A stretch of 64,000 nucleotides of DNA, taken from NCBI GenBank assembly GCA_951813295.1, contig CATOTI010000002.1, positions 992,001 to 1,056,000 on the forward strand, read 5' to 3'. The stretch's first letter is position 1; each line of letters opens with the position of its first letter. The notes beneath the pieces are model-generated. The model saw nothing but the letters and a program-made list of their open reading frames with translations, was not told where the DNA came from and searched no databases. The DNA comes from an uncultured Pseudomonadales bacterium (GTDB lineage Bacteria; Pseudomonadota; Gammaproteobacteria; Pseudomonadales; Azotimanducaceae). Below, piece after piece: positions 27,116 through 35,877 of this stretch. A program made the position numbers and the translations under genes.

Positions 27116-28051
27116 ATGGTGGCCGCGCAACTCTCGAACGTCTCGAAGTCGTACGGCGCCGTACAGGCCGTCGACGATCTGTCCCTACGCATCGATTCCG
27201 GTCGCGTTTTCGGGCTTCTGGGCCCGAACGGCGCCGGCAAAACGACCACCATTCGGCTCCTGATGGGCATCCTGCGGCCCGATCGAGGGTCCGTTTCGGC
27301 GCTCGGGGCGGGCGACCCGATCGAGGTAAAGCAACGGCTGGGCTACCTCCCGGAGGAGAAAGGGCTCTACAAGAAGATGCGGCTGGTCGAGTTCGTCGTG
27401 TACTTCGGCCGTTTGAACGGCTTGAGCAAAGCCGACGCGTCGAAACGGAGCGAGGACCTTCTCGAACGGTTCGGTCTCGCCCATCGTCGCCACGACAAAT
27501 GCGACTCGTTGTCGAAAGGTCTCGGTCAGAAACTCCAGATCGTCGCGACCCTCGTGCACGATCCCGAACTCGTCGTGCTCGATGAACCTTTTTCGGGTCT
27601 CGATCCCGTCAACGTCGAACTGGTTCGCGAGACGATTCTCGACCTCAAGACGTCGGGTCGCACCGTCGTGTTGTCGACGCACGTCATGGAACAGGCGGAA
27701 CAGATCTGTGACGCGATCGCGCTCATCAATCGCGGCAGAGTCGTGATCGAAGGGGCTACCGAAGCGATTCGTGGCGGACGCGGTGACACGGTCACGGTCG
27801 AGTACTCCGGCGACGGTTCGGCGTTCCACCAGCTCGACGGGATCCTCAGAGTGAACAACTCCGGCCAACGTGCCGAGTTGCACCTCGACGAAGGTGTCGA
27901 TCCCCAATTGATCCTGAGAATGCTCGTCGAACGAATCACGATCCATCGCTTCGATACCTTGAGCACGTCTCTGCACGAGGTGTTCGTCCGCAGCGTGGCG
28001 GAGGGCCATGAGCACGCACGGGCCGAACCGCGACAGGACACAGCGCCATGA
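27116..28051 (+). CDS. ABC transporter ATP-binding protein (NatA-like)
   Basis: A 311-residue ATPase with Walker A GPNGAGKTT, Walker B VVLDEPFSGLDPV and the H-loop LSTHVMEQAE. The signature is LSKGLGQKLQ instead of LSGGQ, a variant common in the NatA/CcmA-like exporter group, and the C-terminal roughly 90 residues form the DUF4162-like tail. The permease gene starts 4 bp inside its stop (ATGA). Family members export sodium, drugs or cell-surface material; substrate cannot be read from sequence. Confidence 0.93.
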   Translation: MVAAQLSNVSKSYGAVQAVDDLSLRIDSGRVFGLLGPNGAGKTTTIRLLMGILRPDRGSVSALGAGDPIEVKQRLGYLPEEKGLYKKMRLVEFVVYFGRLNGLSKADASKRSEDLLERFGLAHRRHDKCDSLSKGLGQKLQIVATLVHDPELVVLDEPFSGLDPVNVELVRETILDLKTSGRTVVLSTHVMEQAEQICDAIALINRGRVVIEGATEAIRGGRGDTVTVEYSGDGSAFHQLDGILRVNNSGQRAELHLDEGVDPQLILRMLVERITIHRFDTLSTSLHEVFVRSVAEGHEHARAEPRQDTAP

Positions 28052-29589
28052 AGCCCCGCTTCGTCGCCCTCGTCGCGCAACGCGAGTACCTCGAGAACGT
28101 TCGAACCAAGGGGTTCTGGATCGGTGCCGTGTCCGTGCCGTTTCTGCTGCTCGCCTTCGCGACCGTGCCCGCCCTCATCGCCTCTTCCTCGAACGGCTCG
28201 ACGTTTGCCGTCGTCGATCAATCGGGATGGGTGCACGACGCCGCGACCCGGGAAATCGTCTCGCGCGACGTCGTGCTCATCGTCGACACGATCATCGAAG
28301 AATCACTCGGCGAGATTTCCGACTCCCCTGCGGAAACGCAGCGTCGGCCGATCGTGTCGATGTTCGGCGAGATCCGCACGCTCGCCGAGGATCCCAGTGA
28401 GATCGATCGCTTCAAGACGAATGCGAGCGCACTCGTTGCGTCACTCGAGATGGAGCTGACCCGTGTGCGTCAACCGGTGCTCCTTGTCGAACGCTTCGCC
28501 GACTGGTTCACACAGGACCGCAACGGCGTGATCGAGGTCAACAGCGACGTGTCGTTCGCACGCTTTACCGAGATTGATGCTTTCGGTCAGACGTTCGAGT
28601 CGCTGCAGTCCGCGGTGAACGCCGAAACCCTCGGCGGTTTCTTCGTGATCCCGTCCGATCCGGTCGCCGCCGGGACCGGCGCACGCTACGTCACGACGAA
28701 CCTGACGAGCATGGAGGTCCAACAGTGGTTCGGCGGAATCGTCTCCGACGTCGTGCAACGCCAGCGGCTCAAGGAACGCAATATCGATCCCGAGACCGCC
28801 GATTGGTTGAGCGAACGCGTCGTCTTCGAGCCGCAACTGGTCCGCGACGGCGAAGCCGCGTCGGCGGAAGTCGATGACATGTTCGAACAATGGGCGCCCG
28901 TCGGCTTCGTCTACCTTTTATGGATATCGATCTTCAGCGTCGCCCAGATGCTCCTGACCAATACGGTCGAAGAGAAAGCCAACAAACTCGTCGAGGTCAT
29001 CTTGTCGGCCGTGGAACCAATCGATCTGATGGCCGGCAAGATCATCGGCATCGCGGCGACCGGGACGACGATGATGCTCGTCTGGGTAACGACCTTTGCT
29101 TTGATCATCGTCGCGATACCGCTGATCGTGGGCGCGTCACCGCAGGTCGACCTCACGATCCTGATCTCGAACCCGCTCTACCTCGGCTCGTTCCTCGTCT
29201 ATTTCGTGCTGGGGTACTTTTTCTACGCCGCGTTCCTCGCCGGCATCGGCTCACTGTGCAACACCACCAAGGAAGCACAGGCCATCGCCACGCCGATCAA
29301 CGTGCTCCTGCTCGTGCCGCTCGCGATCATGATCCCCATCGGCCGCGATCCGACCGGATTGCTCGCGCAGGTCATGACCTGGCTGCCGCCGTTCACACCC
29401 TTCGTGATGATGAACCGGGCCGCGAATCCTCCCGATTGGTGGATCTATGTCGGCACGACGCTCTTGATGGTCGCCTCGATCGGGATCGGCTTACGCTTCG
29501 CCGCGCGTCTGTTCAGGAACGGCATCCTGATGACCGGCAAGCCACCTCGCATTCGCGATGTCGTCGATCTGCTGCGCGCCAACCACTGA
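28048..29589 (+). CDS. ABC-2 type permease (NatB-like)
   Basis: A 513-residue inner-membrane permease. One helix near residues 25-48 anchors a large extracytoplasmic domain (about 50-290), then five or six helices follow, beginning around FVYLLWISIFSVAQMLLTNTVEEKANK, whose VEEKANKLVE is characteristic of NatB-type permeases. It is translationally coupled to the ATPase upstream. Confidence 0.92.
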   Translation: MKPRFVALVAQREYLENVRTKGFWIGAVSVPFLLLAFATVPALIASSSNGSTFAVVDQSGWVHDAATREIVSRDVVLIVDTIIEESLGEISDSPAETQRRPIVSMFGEIRTLAEDPSEIDRFKTNASALVASLEMELTRVRQPVLLVERFADWFTQDRNGVIEVNSDVSFARFTEIDAFGQTFESLQSAVNAETLGGFFVIPSDPVAAGTGARYVTTNLTSMEVQQWFGGIVSDVVQRQRLKERNIDPETADWLSERVVFEPQLVRDGEAASAEVDDMFEQWAPVGFVYLLWISIFSVAQMLLTNTVEEKANKLVEVILSAVEPIDLMAGKIIGIAATGTTMMLVWVTTFALIIVAIPLIVGASPQVDLTILISNPLYLGSFLVYFVLGYFFYAAFLAGIGSLCNTTKEAQAIATPINVLLLVPLAIMIPIGRDPTGLLAQVMTWLPPFTPFVMMNRAANPPDWWIYVGTTLLMVASIGIGLRFAARLFRNGILMTGKPPRIRDVVDLLRANH

Positions 29590-29679
29590 TCCAGACTGCA
29601 GTCTCTTACGTCGAGTGTTCTCGGTCTGATCGGCTCGACGACGTCGGCTCGAAACCACAACCAGTCAAGCGATGAACGA

Positions 29680-30357
29680 ATGGAGCGATTGCCCCACGGC
29701 TTCACCAACAACACGACATCCGAAGACGACGTCGTGACAAAAACCTACATTGGACACGGTGCCGACGATCGCTTTCGGACCGAGGCCAACTGCCTCCGAA
29801 CCCTCGCGGACGTCCTGCCGGTGCCGTCGTTGCTTTACGCCGCTGATCGACGGTCGGGCCTCACCAGGATGTCCGGCGTCCATGGCAAAGAACTGATCGA
29901 GGTGGCGGAGCTGGTCGTCCCGAGCATGGTCGCTATGGCTGAAATGCTTCTACGGATCCACGCAACGCCGGTGAATCACATCGAATTGCCAGGCTATGGG
30001 AATACGCTGATCCACGGCGACTACGGCCCCCAGAATCTGCTGTTTTCTCCATCGGGGAAACAGGTCGTGGCGGTGCTCGACTGGGAATGGGCACATCTCG
30101 GCGAGCCCATCGAGGATCTCGCAACGGTCGAGTGGATCGTGCGAACCCACCATCCCAACGCGGTCGAACACCTGCTGGCGTTCTTCGATGCGTACGGAAC
30201 ACGACCCGCCTGGAAGATCCGCCAGGCCGCGATGATCGAGCGATGTCGCCGGTTCGAGCGAACCGATCCGATCGATCGGAGTGGTCGCGGTCGGCGCGCG
30301 TTCTGGCAGGAACGCGCGCGGATCGTGGCGAGCTGGGTCGAGTTACCGGCGGAATAG
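29680..30357 (+). CDS. APH/choline-kinase-like phosphotransferase, short form
   Basis: A 225-residue kinase-fold protein with the catalytic loop LIHGDYGPQNLLF near residue 110 and the DFG-equivalent VLDWEWAHLGEP near 130. The N-lobe is short, with a lysine in VVTKTYIGHGADDRFRTE as the likely ATP-contacting residue. Families of this type phosphorylate small molecules including aminoglycosides, choline and fructosamine; nothing here fixes the substrate. It precedes lepB by 113 bp. The start at 29680 lacks a clear Shine-Dalgarno. Confidence 0.75.
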   Translation: MERLPHGFTNNTTSEDDVVTKTYIGHGADDRFRTEANCLRTLADVLPVPSLLYAADRRSGLTRMSGVHGKELIEVAELVVPSMVAMAEMLLRIHATPVNHIELPGYGNTLIHGDYGPQNLLFSPSGKQVVAVLDWEWAHLGEPIEDLATVEWIVRTHHPNAVEHLLAFFDAYGTRPAWKIRQAAMIERCRRFERTDPIDRSGRGRRAFWQERARIVASWVELPAE

Positions 30358-30470
30358 GCATAGACGCCACCGCGACCGGATTTCGGAATCCTTCGACACC
30401 GGCTTCCCAATGTGCCTGGTTTTCGCTACAACGCTCGCGGACAAGGCAGCAGAATTTCAAGAAGGTGGCA

Positions 30471-31193
30471 GTGGAAGACCGATTGGCTCGTTTCTGGCGC
30501 GAATGGCGCGGCTTCTTTTTGTTCGTCGTCGTCATGCTGCTGTTTCGCTCCGCCATCGCCGACTGGAATCAAGTGCCTTCCGGGAGCATGAAGCCGTCGA
30601 TCATCGTCGGCGATCGTATCGTCGTCGACAAACTCGCCTACGACTTACGCGTTCCATTTACCGAGGTGCGGATCACCCAATGGGGCGATCCCGAGCGCGG
30701 CGACATCGTCACGTTCGAGAACCGTCACGACGGCCGCCTGTTCGTCAAACGGGTGATCGCGGTTCCTGGCGATACGGTCGAACTCAAGAACAATCGACTC
30801 GTCGTGAACGGCGAGCTAGCGACGTACACGCCGCTCGCCAACGACGAGATCTCTGCGTACCACGGCGACGATGCCGCCGGATACCGATTCCTGCGTGAGC
30901 AGATCGACGGGCAGGAGCGAGTGGTGCGATGGCGCCGCGGGCCGAGCGTTTCCGCACGGCATTTCGCCAACTTCTCGCGCCGCCGAGTCGAACCCGGCAT
31001 GTATTGGATGATGGGCGACAATCGCGACGATTCGAGCGATTCGCGCGTCATTGGTGCCGTGCCGCGTGAAGCCATCTACGGCCGTGCGCACGCGATCGCA
31101 TTCTCGCTCGACTACGAACGCTACTACTTTCCGCGTCTCGGCCGCTTCTTCACCGACCTCCCCGATCCCGACGGGCGATCAGCGGTCGATTAG
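30471..31193 (+). CDS. lepB: Signal peptidase I
   Basis: LepB cleaves signal peptides of Sec and Tat substrates. The 240-residue product has one N-terminal helix (FFLFVVVMLLF), the nucleophile serine in VPSGSMKPS, the general-base lysine in RLFVKRVIAVPGD and the box E motif GDNRDDSSDSR. The start is taken as GTG 30471, five bases after AGAAGG; GTG 30465 is an alternative. The single membrane segment contrasts with the two of E. coli LepB. pyrE begins 3 bp after the stop. Confidence 0.94.
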   Translation: MEDRLARFWREWRGFFLFVVVMLLFRSAIADWNQVPSGSMKPSIIVGDRIVVDKLAYDLRVPFTEVRITQWGDPERGDIVTFENRHDGRLFVKRVIAVPGDTVELKNNRLVVNGELATYTPLANDEISAYHGDDAAGYRFLREQIDGQERVVRWRRGPSVSARHFANFSRRRVEPGMYWMMGDNRDDSSDSRVIGAVPREAIYGRAHAIAFSLDYERYYFPRLGRFFTDLPDPDGRSAVD

Positions 31194-31196
31194 CCC

Positions 31197-31730
31197 GTGG
31201 CCACCGAGCACCCGGAGCTCGCACGCGCGCTCGTCGATGCCTGCTACCTTGAGGGTTCGTTCCTATTGCGATCCGGTGCGACGTCGGATCATTACTTCGA
31301 CAAGTACCGCTTCGAAGCGGAACCCGCGCTCCTCAAGCAGGTCGCCGACGCGCTCCTGCCGAGGATGCCGCCGGCCGATCTCATCGCCGGACCCGAACTC
31401 GGCGGGGTACCGCTCGCCGTCGCCCTCTCGTCCGCGAGCGGGCTACCGTGTCGTTTCGTACGCAAAGCCGCAAAGACCTACGGTACGGCCCAACTCGCCG
31501 AAGGCGGTCCCGTCGACGGGCAGCGGGTCGTCATGATCGAGGACGTCGTCTCGACCGGCGGCCAACTCGTCGAATCGATCGGCGCCCTTCGCGCCTTGGG
31601 TGCTACGGTCGAGAGCGCAATGGTCGTGGTGCTACGCGATCCCGTTGGGAGCGAGAACCTCGCCGCGATCGGCGTCGATACCGTCGCGCTCTTCCACGAG
31701 CACGAACTCGATCTGCCAAGCGGTCATTAA
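31197..31730 (+). CDS. pyrE: Orotate phosphoribosyltransferase
   Basis: PyrE joins orotate to PRPP to form OMP in pyrimidine synthesis. The 177-residue protein has FLLRSGATSDHYFDKYRFE, the IAGPELGGVPLA phosphate loop, the KTYGTA flexible-loop region and the PRPP motif VVMIEDVVSTGGQ. Starts with GTG. At 177 residues it is shorter than the E. coli enzyme (213) and resembles the shorter group of PyrE proteins. Its TAA stop overlaps the stop of the convergent amidohydrolase. Confidence 0.92.
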   Translation: MATEHPELARALVDACYLEGSFLLRSGATSDHYFDKYRFEAEPALLKQVADALLPRMPPADLIAGPELGGVPLAVALSSASGLPCRFVRKAAKTYGTAQLAEGGPVDGQRVVMIEDVVSTGGQLVESIGALRALGATVESAMVVVLRDPVGSENLAAIGVDTVALFHEHELDLPSGH

Positions 31731-32827
31731 CCGATACCCAACAACCGCACCGCCGTTCCGCCCAACATCGCGATCCGATCCTCGTCCGAAAGGCCGGGCG
31801 TGCTGAGAATCAGATCGACTTCGGTGCTCGTCCACGGGAACGGATAGTCCGTACCCATCATGATCTGCTCAGCACCCGTTTCCGCGACGAGGTGACGCAA
31901 TGCCTCTGGCGTGAAGACGATCGTGTCGAAGAAGAGCTGTCCATTGCGAAGATAGGCAGTCGGAGCCTTTTCGGGCAGCGGACCGACGCCTCGTGGGAAC
32001 GTCCGAGTGACGGCATCCGAGCGATTCGCATAGGAAGGCAGGAAGCCGCCGCCGTGCGCCGCACAGATCTTGAGGCCCGGATGACGATCGAGCGTCCCTT
32101 CGAAGATGAGATGCGAAAGCGCGATCGTGGTTTCGAGCGGATTGCCGATCGTGTTGGCGAGCATTCCACTGCCCGACAACCGGCCACTCGCCTCGAGTTC
32201 CGCCGTTCCTTGCGGGTGGAGGAAAACCAGCAGGTCGAGTTCCTCACATTTCGCCCAGAACGGATCGAACCGACGATCGGCGAGCTCGAGACCAGCGACG
32301 CTTCCACCCACCCCGACACCGCGATAGCCCAACGATTTCGCGGCGTACTCGATCTGCTCGACCGCTATGTCCGGGTACTGCAACGCCGCGGTCGCAAAGG
32401 CGACAAAACGCTCGCTGTTAGTGCCGACAAACTCGGCCACCGTCTCGTTCTGGATCCGGATCAGCTCGAACGCGGCGTCGCGCTCCACCTCGTACCAGTA
32501 CGGATTGATGCTGAGCGCCGCGACATCGATTCCCTGCTCGTCCATCGCCTGGATACGTCGAGTCGTATCACTCACCTCGAGCGCCGGGAAAACGTTGTTC
32601 TGATCGATCACCGCCATCGCTTCCGGCACCGCGCAATGCGCGTGCACATCGACGGTCGTCACCCGTCGACCGGCCACCTTCACCTCGCGGCGTTCGTGAT
32701 GCGGCTCCGTCGAGCCGTGTCCGGATGATGCCGATGAACCGGCGTCGTCGTGACCGGTCGCCATACACGCGACGAAGGCGAGGGGCGGCGCCGGTCGCGC
32801 GTTTCTTGGTGTGGTCTGTCCCGTCAC
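31727..32827 (-). CDS. ACMSD-like amidohydrolase (amidohydrolase 2 family)
   Basis: A zinc-dependent TIM-barrel hydrolase or decarboxylase of the aminocarboxymuconate-semialdehyde decarboxylase group. Signatures are VDVHAHCAVPEA, the ICAAHGGGFLPSY histidine and the MMGTDYPFPW aspartate. The first 55 or so residues are low-complexity and precede the barrel, so the GTG at 32827 may be too early; the ATG at 32764 is an alternative. Members act on aromatic ring-cleavage products; the substrate here is unknown. The small membrane-protein gene lies 3 bp upstream. Confidence 0.85.
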   Translation of the reverse strand: MTGQTTPRNARPAPPLAFVACMATGHDDAGSSASSGHGSTEPHHERREVKVAGRRVTTVDVHAHCAVPEAMAVIDQNNVFPALEVSDTTRRIQAMDEQGIDVAALSINPYWYEVERDAAFELIRIQNETVAEFVGTNSERFVAFATAALQYPDIAVEQIEYAAKSLGYRGVGVGGSVAGLELADRRFDPFWAKCEELDLLVFLHPQGTAELEASGRLSGSGMLANTIGNPLETTIALSHLIFEGTLDRHPGLKICAAHGGGFLPSYANRSDAVTRTFPRGVGPLPEKAPTAYLRNGQLFFDTIVFTPEALRHLVAETGAEQIMMGTDYPFPWTSTEVDLILSTPGLSDEDRIAMLGGTAVRLLGIG

Positions 32828-32830
32828 GAT

Positions 32831-33082
32831 TCAGCGACGGAACTTGCGGATGATGAACGCCGTGATCGCGGCGATGAGAATCGCGAAGCCGACGAACGCG
32901 ATCGATTGCACGAAGAAGCTGATCAAGCGCTCGGTTTCGATGTCGAATTCGCGCGCAAGCCACCAGATCCCCGCAACCGCGAGCAGAAACGCCAGGACGA
33001 CGGTTCGTGTGATATTGGGACGCAGCGTAGGATCCTCGCCAACTGATGCGATCAGTGTAGCGACCACGATCGGCAAACACAT
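32831..33082 (-). CDS. Small two-helix membrane protein, hypothetical
   Basis: 83 residues with two hydrophobic helices (TVVLAFLLAVAGIWWLA and SIAFVGFAILIAAITAFII) and a basic tail IRKFRR. I do not recognise a family. Support for being real comes from the coherent two-helix pattern, and from the 3-bp spacing to the downstream amidohydrolase gene. It is divergent from the pentapeptide gene with a 23-bp gap between start codons; the true start may be a GTG a few codons later. Confidence 0.55.
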   Translation of the reverse strand: MCLPIVVATLIASVGEDPTLRPNITRTVVLAFLLAVAGIWWLAREFDIETERLISFFVQSIAFVGFAILIAAITAFIIRKFRR

Positions 33083-33105
33083 AGAGACGACTTACGGGCC
33101 CATCC

Positions 33106-33822
33106 ATGCCGGAAAGCGAAAAACCACGCATGACAGCGGACGATCTGCTCGCGCTCGCCGAAGCGGACACGCGCTCAGTCAAGAGCGTCGTCTTCGAGGA
33201 TGCCGATTTCTCCCAGCAGGATCTGGCCGGTTTTCGGTTCGAGAGCTGCGAGTTCGTCAACGTCAGCTTCCGCTCGGCGGACCTCAACGCGGCTGAATTC
33301 GAGCGCTGCGAGTTCTTCCGTGCCGAGCCGACAACGACCTGCGATTTTTCCTTTGCGAACCTCAGGGAAGCCCGTTTCGATCGCTGCGATCTGACGACCG
33401 CGGGTTTCGAGCGCAGCCGGTGTTTCGCGATCGAACTCGAGAACTGCAACGCCCAGGGCGCGGACTTCAGTCTTGCCGATACCACGCTCGGTCTGAGTTC
33501 GAGTGCTGGCTACGCGAGTGCGAGCTTCATCGAAACGAATCTCGCCTACGCTGACTTCAGTGGCGTTGACCTATCCGAGTGCAAACTCATCGACTGCCGC
33601 CTCGTACACGCGATCTTCAATGACGCTTCGCTCGTCCGCGCCGACCTATCGGGCTCCGATCTTTCCAACTTCGAAGCGCGGTACGCGCGACTGACCGGTG
33701 TCGATCTCAGGGGCTCGACGTTCAACAACATCGACCTCAGACACATGGACCTACAGGGTGCCAAGGTTAGGGCAGACCAGGTATTGATGCTGCTGGATCC
33801 ACTCGAGATCGAAATCGAATGA
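33106..33822 (+). CDS. Qnr-like pentapeptide repeat protein
   Basis: A 238-residue right-handed beta-helix protein with repeats such as ADLSG, ADFSG and CDLTT. It parallels plasmid Qnr proteins over nearly the full length: CEFFRAEPTTTCDFS at the loop A position (about 68-82), IELENCNAQGADF (about 109-121), a 12-residue insertion at the loop B position (about 125-137), LSGSDLSNFE, and the C-terminal MDLQGAKVRADQVLML. Qnr proteins protect DNA gyrase and topoisomerase IV from quinolones. An extra N-terminal segment of roughly 20 residues precedes the homology. Its stop overlaps the next start (ATGA). Confidence 0.85.
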   Translation: MPESEKPRMTADDLLALAEADTRSVKSVVFEDADFSQQDLAGFRFESCEFVNVSFRSADLNAAEFERCEFFRAEPTTTCDFSFANLREARFDRCDLTTAGFERSRCFAIELENCNAQGADFSLADTTLGLSSSAGYASASFIETNLAYADFSGVDLSECKLIDCRLVHAIFNDASLVRADLSGSDLSNFEARYARLTGVDLRGSTFNNIDLRHMDLQGAKVRADQVLMLLDPLEIEIE

Positions 33823-34766
33823 AACCCGTCGTGCTGCTATTGAGCGGACCCGTCGGGGTGGGCAAGACGACCGTCGCCGGGGAGCTTGGCGACGTGCTCG
33901 AGGCGCGCCGCATTGTCAACACCGTGATCGACCTCGATGGATTGCGCTGGACCTATCCGCGAGACGACGACGACCCTTGGAACAATCGGCTCGGCCTCGA
34001 GAACCTGGTTTCGATCTGGGCGAACGCTTACCGACGCGGCGCGCGCAACCTGGTCGTCGCGACGGTCGTCGAGACACCCGAATTCGTCGACGCTGTGCGC
34101 GAGCGTCTGGGTGACGTCGCCGTCATCACCTGCCAACTGAGTGCCGACCCGAGCCATCTGCGTACACGTGTGACGCGGCGCGAGATCGGCAGCGGTCTCG
34201 ATTGGCATCTCGCCAGGAGCGAAGAACTCGCGCGCCAACTCGCCGAACTGCCCACCCCCGCCGATCTTCGTATCGCGACGGACGGTCGCTCCGTCGTCGA
34301 TATCGCGCAGGAGCTGGCCGACCGAATCGAATGGTGCGAGGCGCGGGATGACAGACCCTGGATCGTCGGCGAGGGCATGCTCCACCACCTATCACTACCC
34401 GTCGCCGACCTCACGCGCACTCGAGCGTTCTACGATGCAACGCTCGGCGCGCTCGGTTATCGGTGCGTCTTCGCCAACGACGAGGCCATCGGCTACGGCG
34501 TCGAAGACGATCGCGACAAGCTCGCTCTCATGCAGTCGACCTCCGGCGCGACGGGTCCCGGGTTTCACCTTGCATTCCGCGCGCCGAGTCACGATGCGGT
34601 CGATCGGTTCCACGCCGCTGCACTCGCGCACGGCGGCACGGACAATGGTGCTCCCGACCTACGTCCCCACTACGGCCCGCATTACTACGCGGCTTTCGTG
34701 CTCGATCCGGACGGGCACCGTCTCGAAGCTGTCTGCAAGGACCCGGTCGGCGAATCGATCGCCTGA
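33819..34766 (+). CDS. P-loop kinase-like domain fused to a VOC (glyoxalase-fold) domain
   Basis: Residues 1-180 form a small-molecule kinase-like NTPase: Walker A GPVGVGKTT (10-18), DLDGLRWTYP near 38-47 and an arginine-rich lid TRVTRREIGSG near 116-125. Residues 187-315 form a VOC domain starting MLHHLSLPVADLTRTRAFYD and ending VLDPDGHRLEAV, with potential metal ligands in LHH and the terminal Glu. Each part is recognisable and there is no internal stop or frameshift. I know of no characterised protein with this pairing. Coupled to the Qnr-like gene by a 4-bp overlap. Confidence 0.8.
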   Translation: MKPVVLLLSGPVGVGKTTVAGELGDVLEARRIVNTVIDLDGLRWTYPRDDDDPWNNRLGLENLVSIWANAYRRGARNLVVATVVETPEFVDAVRERLGDVAVITCQLSADPSHLRTRVTRREIGSGLDWHLARSEELARQLAELPTPADLRIATDGRSVVDIAQELADRIEWCEARDDRPWIVGEGMLHHLSLPVADLTRTRAFYDATLGALGYRCVFANDEAIGYGVEDDRDKLALMQSTSGATGPGFHLAFRAPSHDAVDRFHAAALAHGGTDNGAPDLRPHYGPHYYAAFVLDPDGHRLEAVCKDPVGESIA

Positions 34767-34783
34767 GGGCCCGATCGCGATAA

Positions 34784-35518
34784 CTACTCGCTGCGAATGA
34801 CGTTCAGCAGCTGGACTTCGAAGATGAGGGTCTCGTTCGGACCGATCGCACCGCCCGCGCCCCGCTCACCGTAAGCAAGCTCCGGCGGAATGAAGAGCTT
34901 CCATTTGTCGCCCACTTGCATGAGCTGGAGCGCTTCCGTCCAACCTTTGATCACGCCGTTCACGGGAAACTCGATCGGCATCCCGCGCTGCACGGAGCTG
35001 TCGAACACCGTGCCGTCGAGCAGCGTGCCGTGATAATGCGTCGAGACCTTATCCGTTAGCCCCGGCGTGTCTCCATCACCGGATTCCATCACTTCGTACT
35101 GCAGACCCGACGCCGTCGTGACGACACCGTCACGAGTTCCGTTCTCCGTCAGAAAGCTTTTTCCTTCAGCCACTTTTTCCTGCTCCGCTGCATCGACCAC
35201 GGCTTGTGCGTCCGCGACGAGTTGATCGATTGCGCCAGCCATCGCCGCGCCGTCGAAGGCGAGGTCTTCGCCTGAGAGTGCGTCCCGGATCCCTGCCGAC
35301 AGCGAGTCCGGGTCGATCGCCTGACCGTACTGTTGCTCGAGCGAGGTCGCGATCCTGACGCCGATGCCATAGCTCGCGACATCGTGTTCCGCCACCTCTT
35401 GGGGCGCTTCGTTGCTCGCTGGCGCGCTAGCCTGCTGACCACAACCCGTGACGATGGCGAGGCTCGTCACGAGGGCCGCGATCGGTGTAAATCGGCGTCC
35501 TGTCGAGCGCCCGCGCAT
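34784..35518 (-). CDS. FKBP-type peptidyl-prolyl isomerase, lipoprotein (Mip/FkpA-like)
   Basis: The protein has a lipoprotein signal ending in the lipobox VTGC, an alpha-helical FKBP N-terminal dimerisation domain (VASYGIGVRIATSLE onward) and a C-terminal FKBP domain (YHGTLLDGTVFDSS, VIKGWTEAL, IPPELAYGERG). It should be an envelope foldase. With ATG 35518 the signal is 26 residues to the cysteine. An upstream in-frame ATG at 35566 has a GGAG element but gives an overlong n-region, so the start is open between these. Confidence 0.92.
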   Translation of the reverse strand: MRGRSTGRRFTPIAALVTSLAIVTGCGQQASAPASNEAPQEVAEHDVASYGIGVRIATSLEQQYGQAIDPDSLSAGIRDALSGEDLAFDGAAMAGAIDQLVADAQAVVDAAEQEKVAEGKSFLTENGTRDGVVTTASGLQYEVMESGDGDTPGLTDKVSTHYHGTLLDGTVFDSSVQRGMPIEFPVNGVIKGWTEALQLMQVGDKWKLFIPPELAYGERGAGGAIGPNETLIFEVQLLNVIRSE

Positions 35519-35566
35519 CAATCGATCGGTCCGGGGTAGTGCATCAAGTGGTGGCGATCCCGCCAT

Positions 35567-35877
35567 ATCGTCTCCGGTTGAAGGGCTTATCGTGAAGCAA
35601 TTCGCCATTGTAATCGGTGCGCCCCCGTGCTGCTCGAACACCCGGTTGGCGGGGTCCGAGCAACCGCGTTAGAGTCCTAGCGCGTCAGCGCCCCGGACAT
35701 CGGGTGCAGCACGACCGATCGGGGGCTGACCCTCGCTTCACGACCGGTAAGGGAGCCGGTCCGGGGGCGATGAGATCGACGGACAACAAACGTTGGGCTC
35801 GTAAGACACCAACGAATGATGCGAAGACGTGACGAAACCATCGTCTCGCGCATCGGTCAGAGAAGGAAATCTCGCGG
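35567..35877. other. Divergent intergenic region between the FKBP gene and prc
   Basis: About 310 bp with no convincing gene. Open frames present are short and lack coding signatures. The right end carries the prc ribosome site AGAAGGA about 10 bp before its ATG. I see no strong promoter hexamer pair, hairpin with U-tract or repeat. Confidence 0.6.

Noticed and set aside
31448..32728. A 426-codon plus-strand open frame across pyrE and the ACMSD-like gene.
   Set aside because: It is antisense to a gene with clear metal-binding motifs and reads as arginine-rich low-information sequence.
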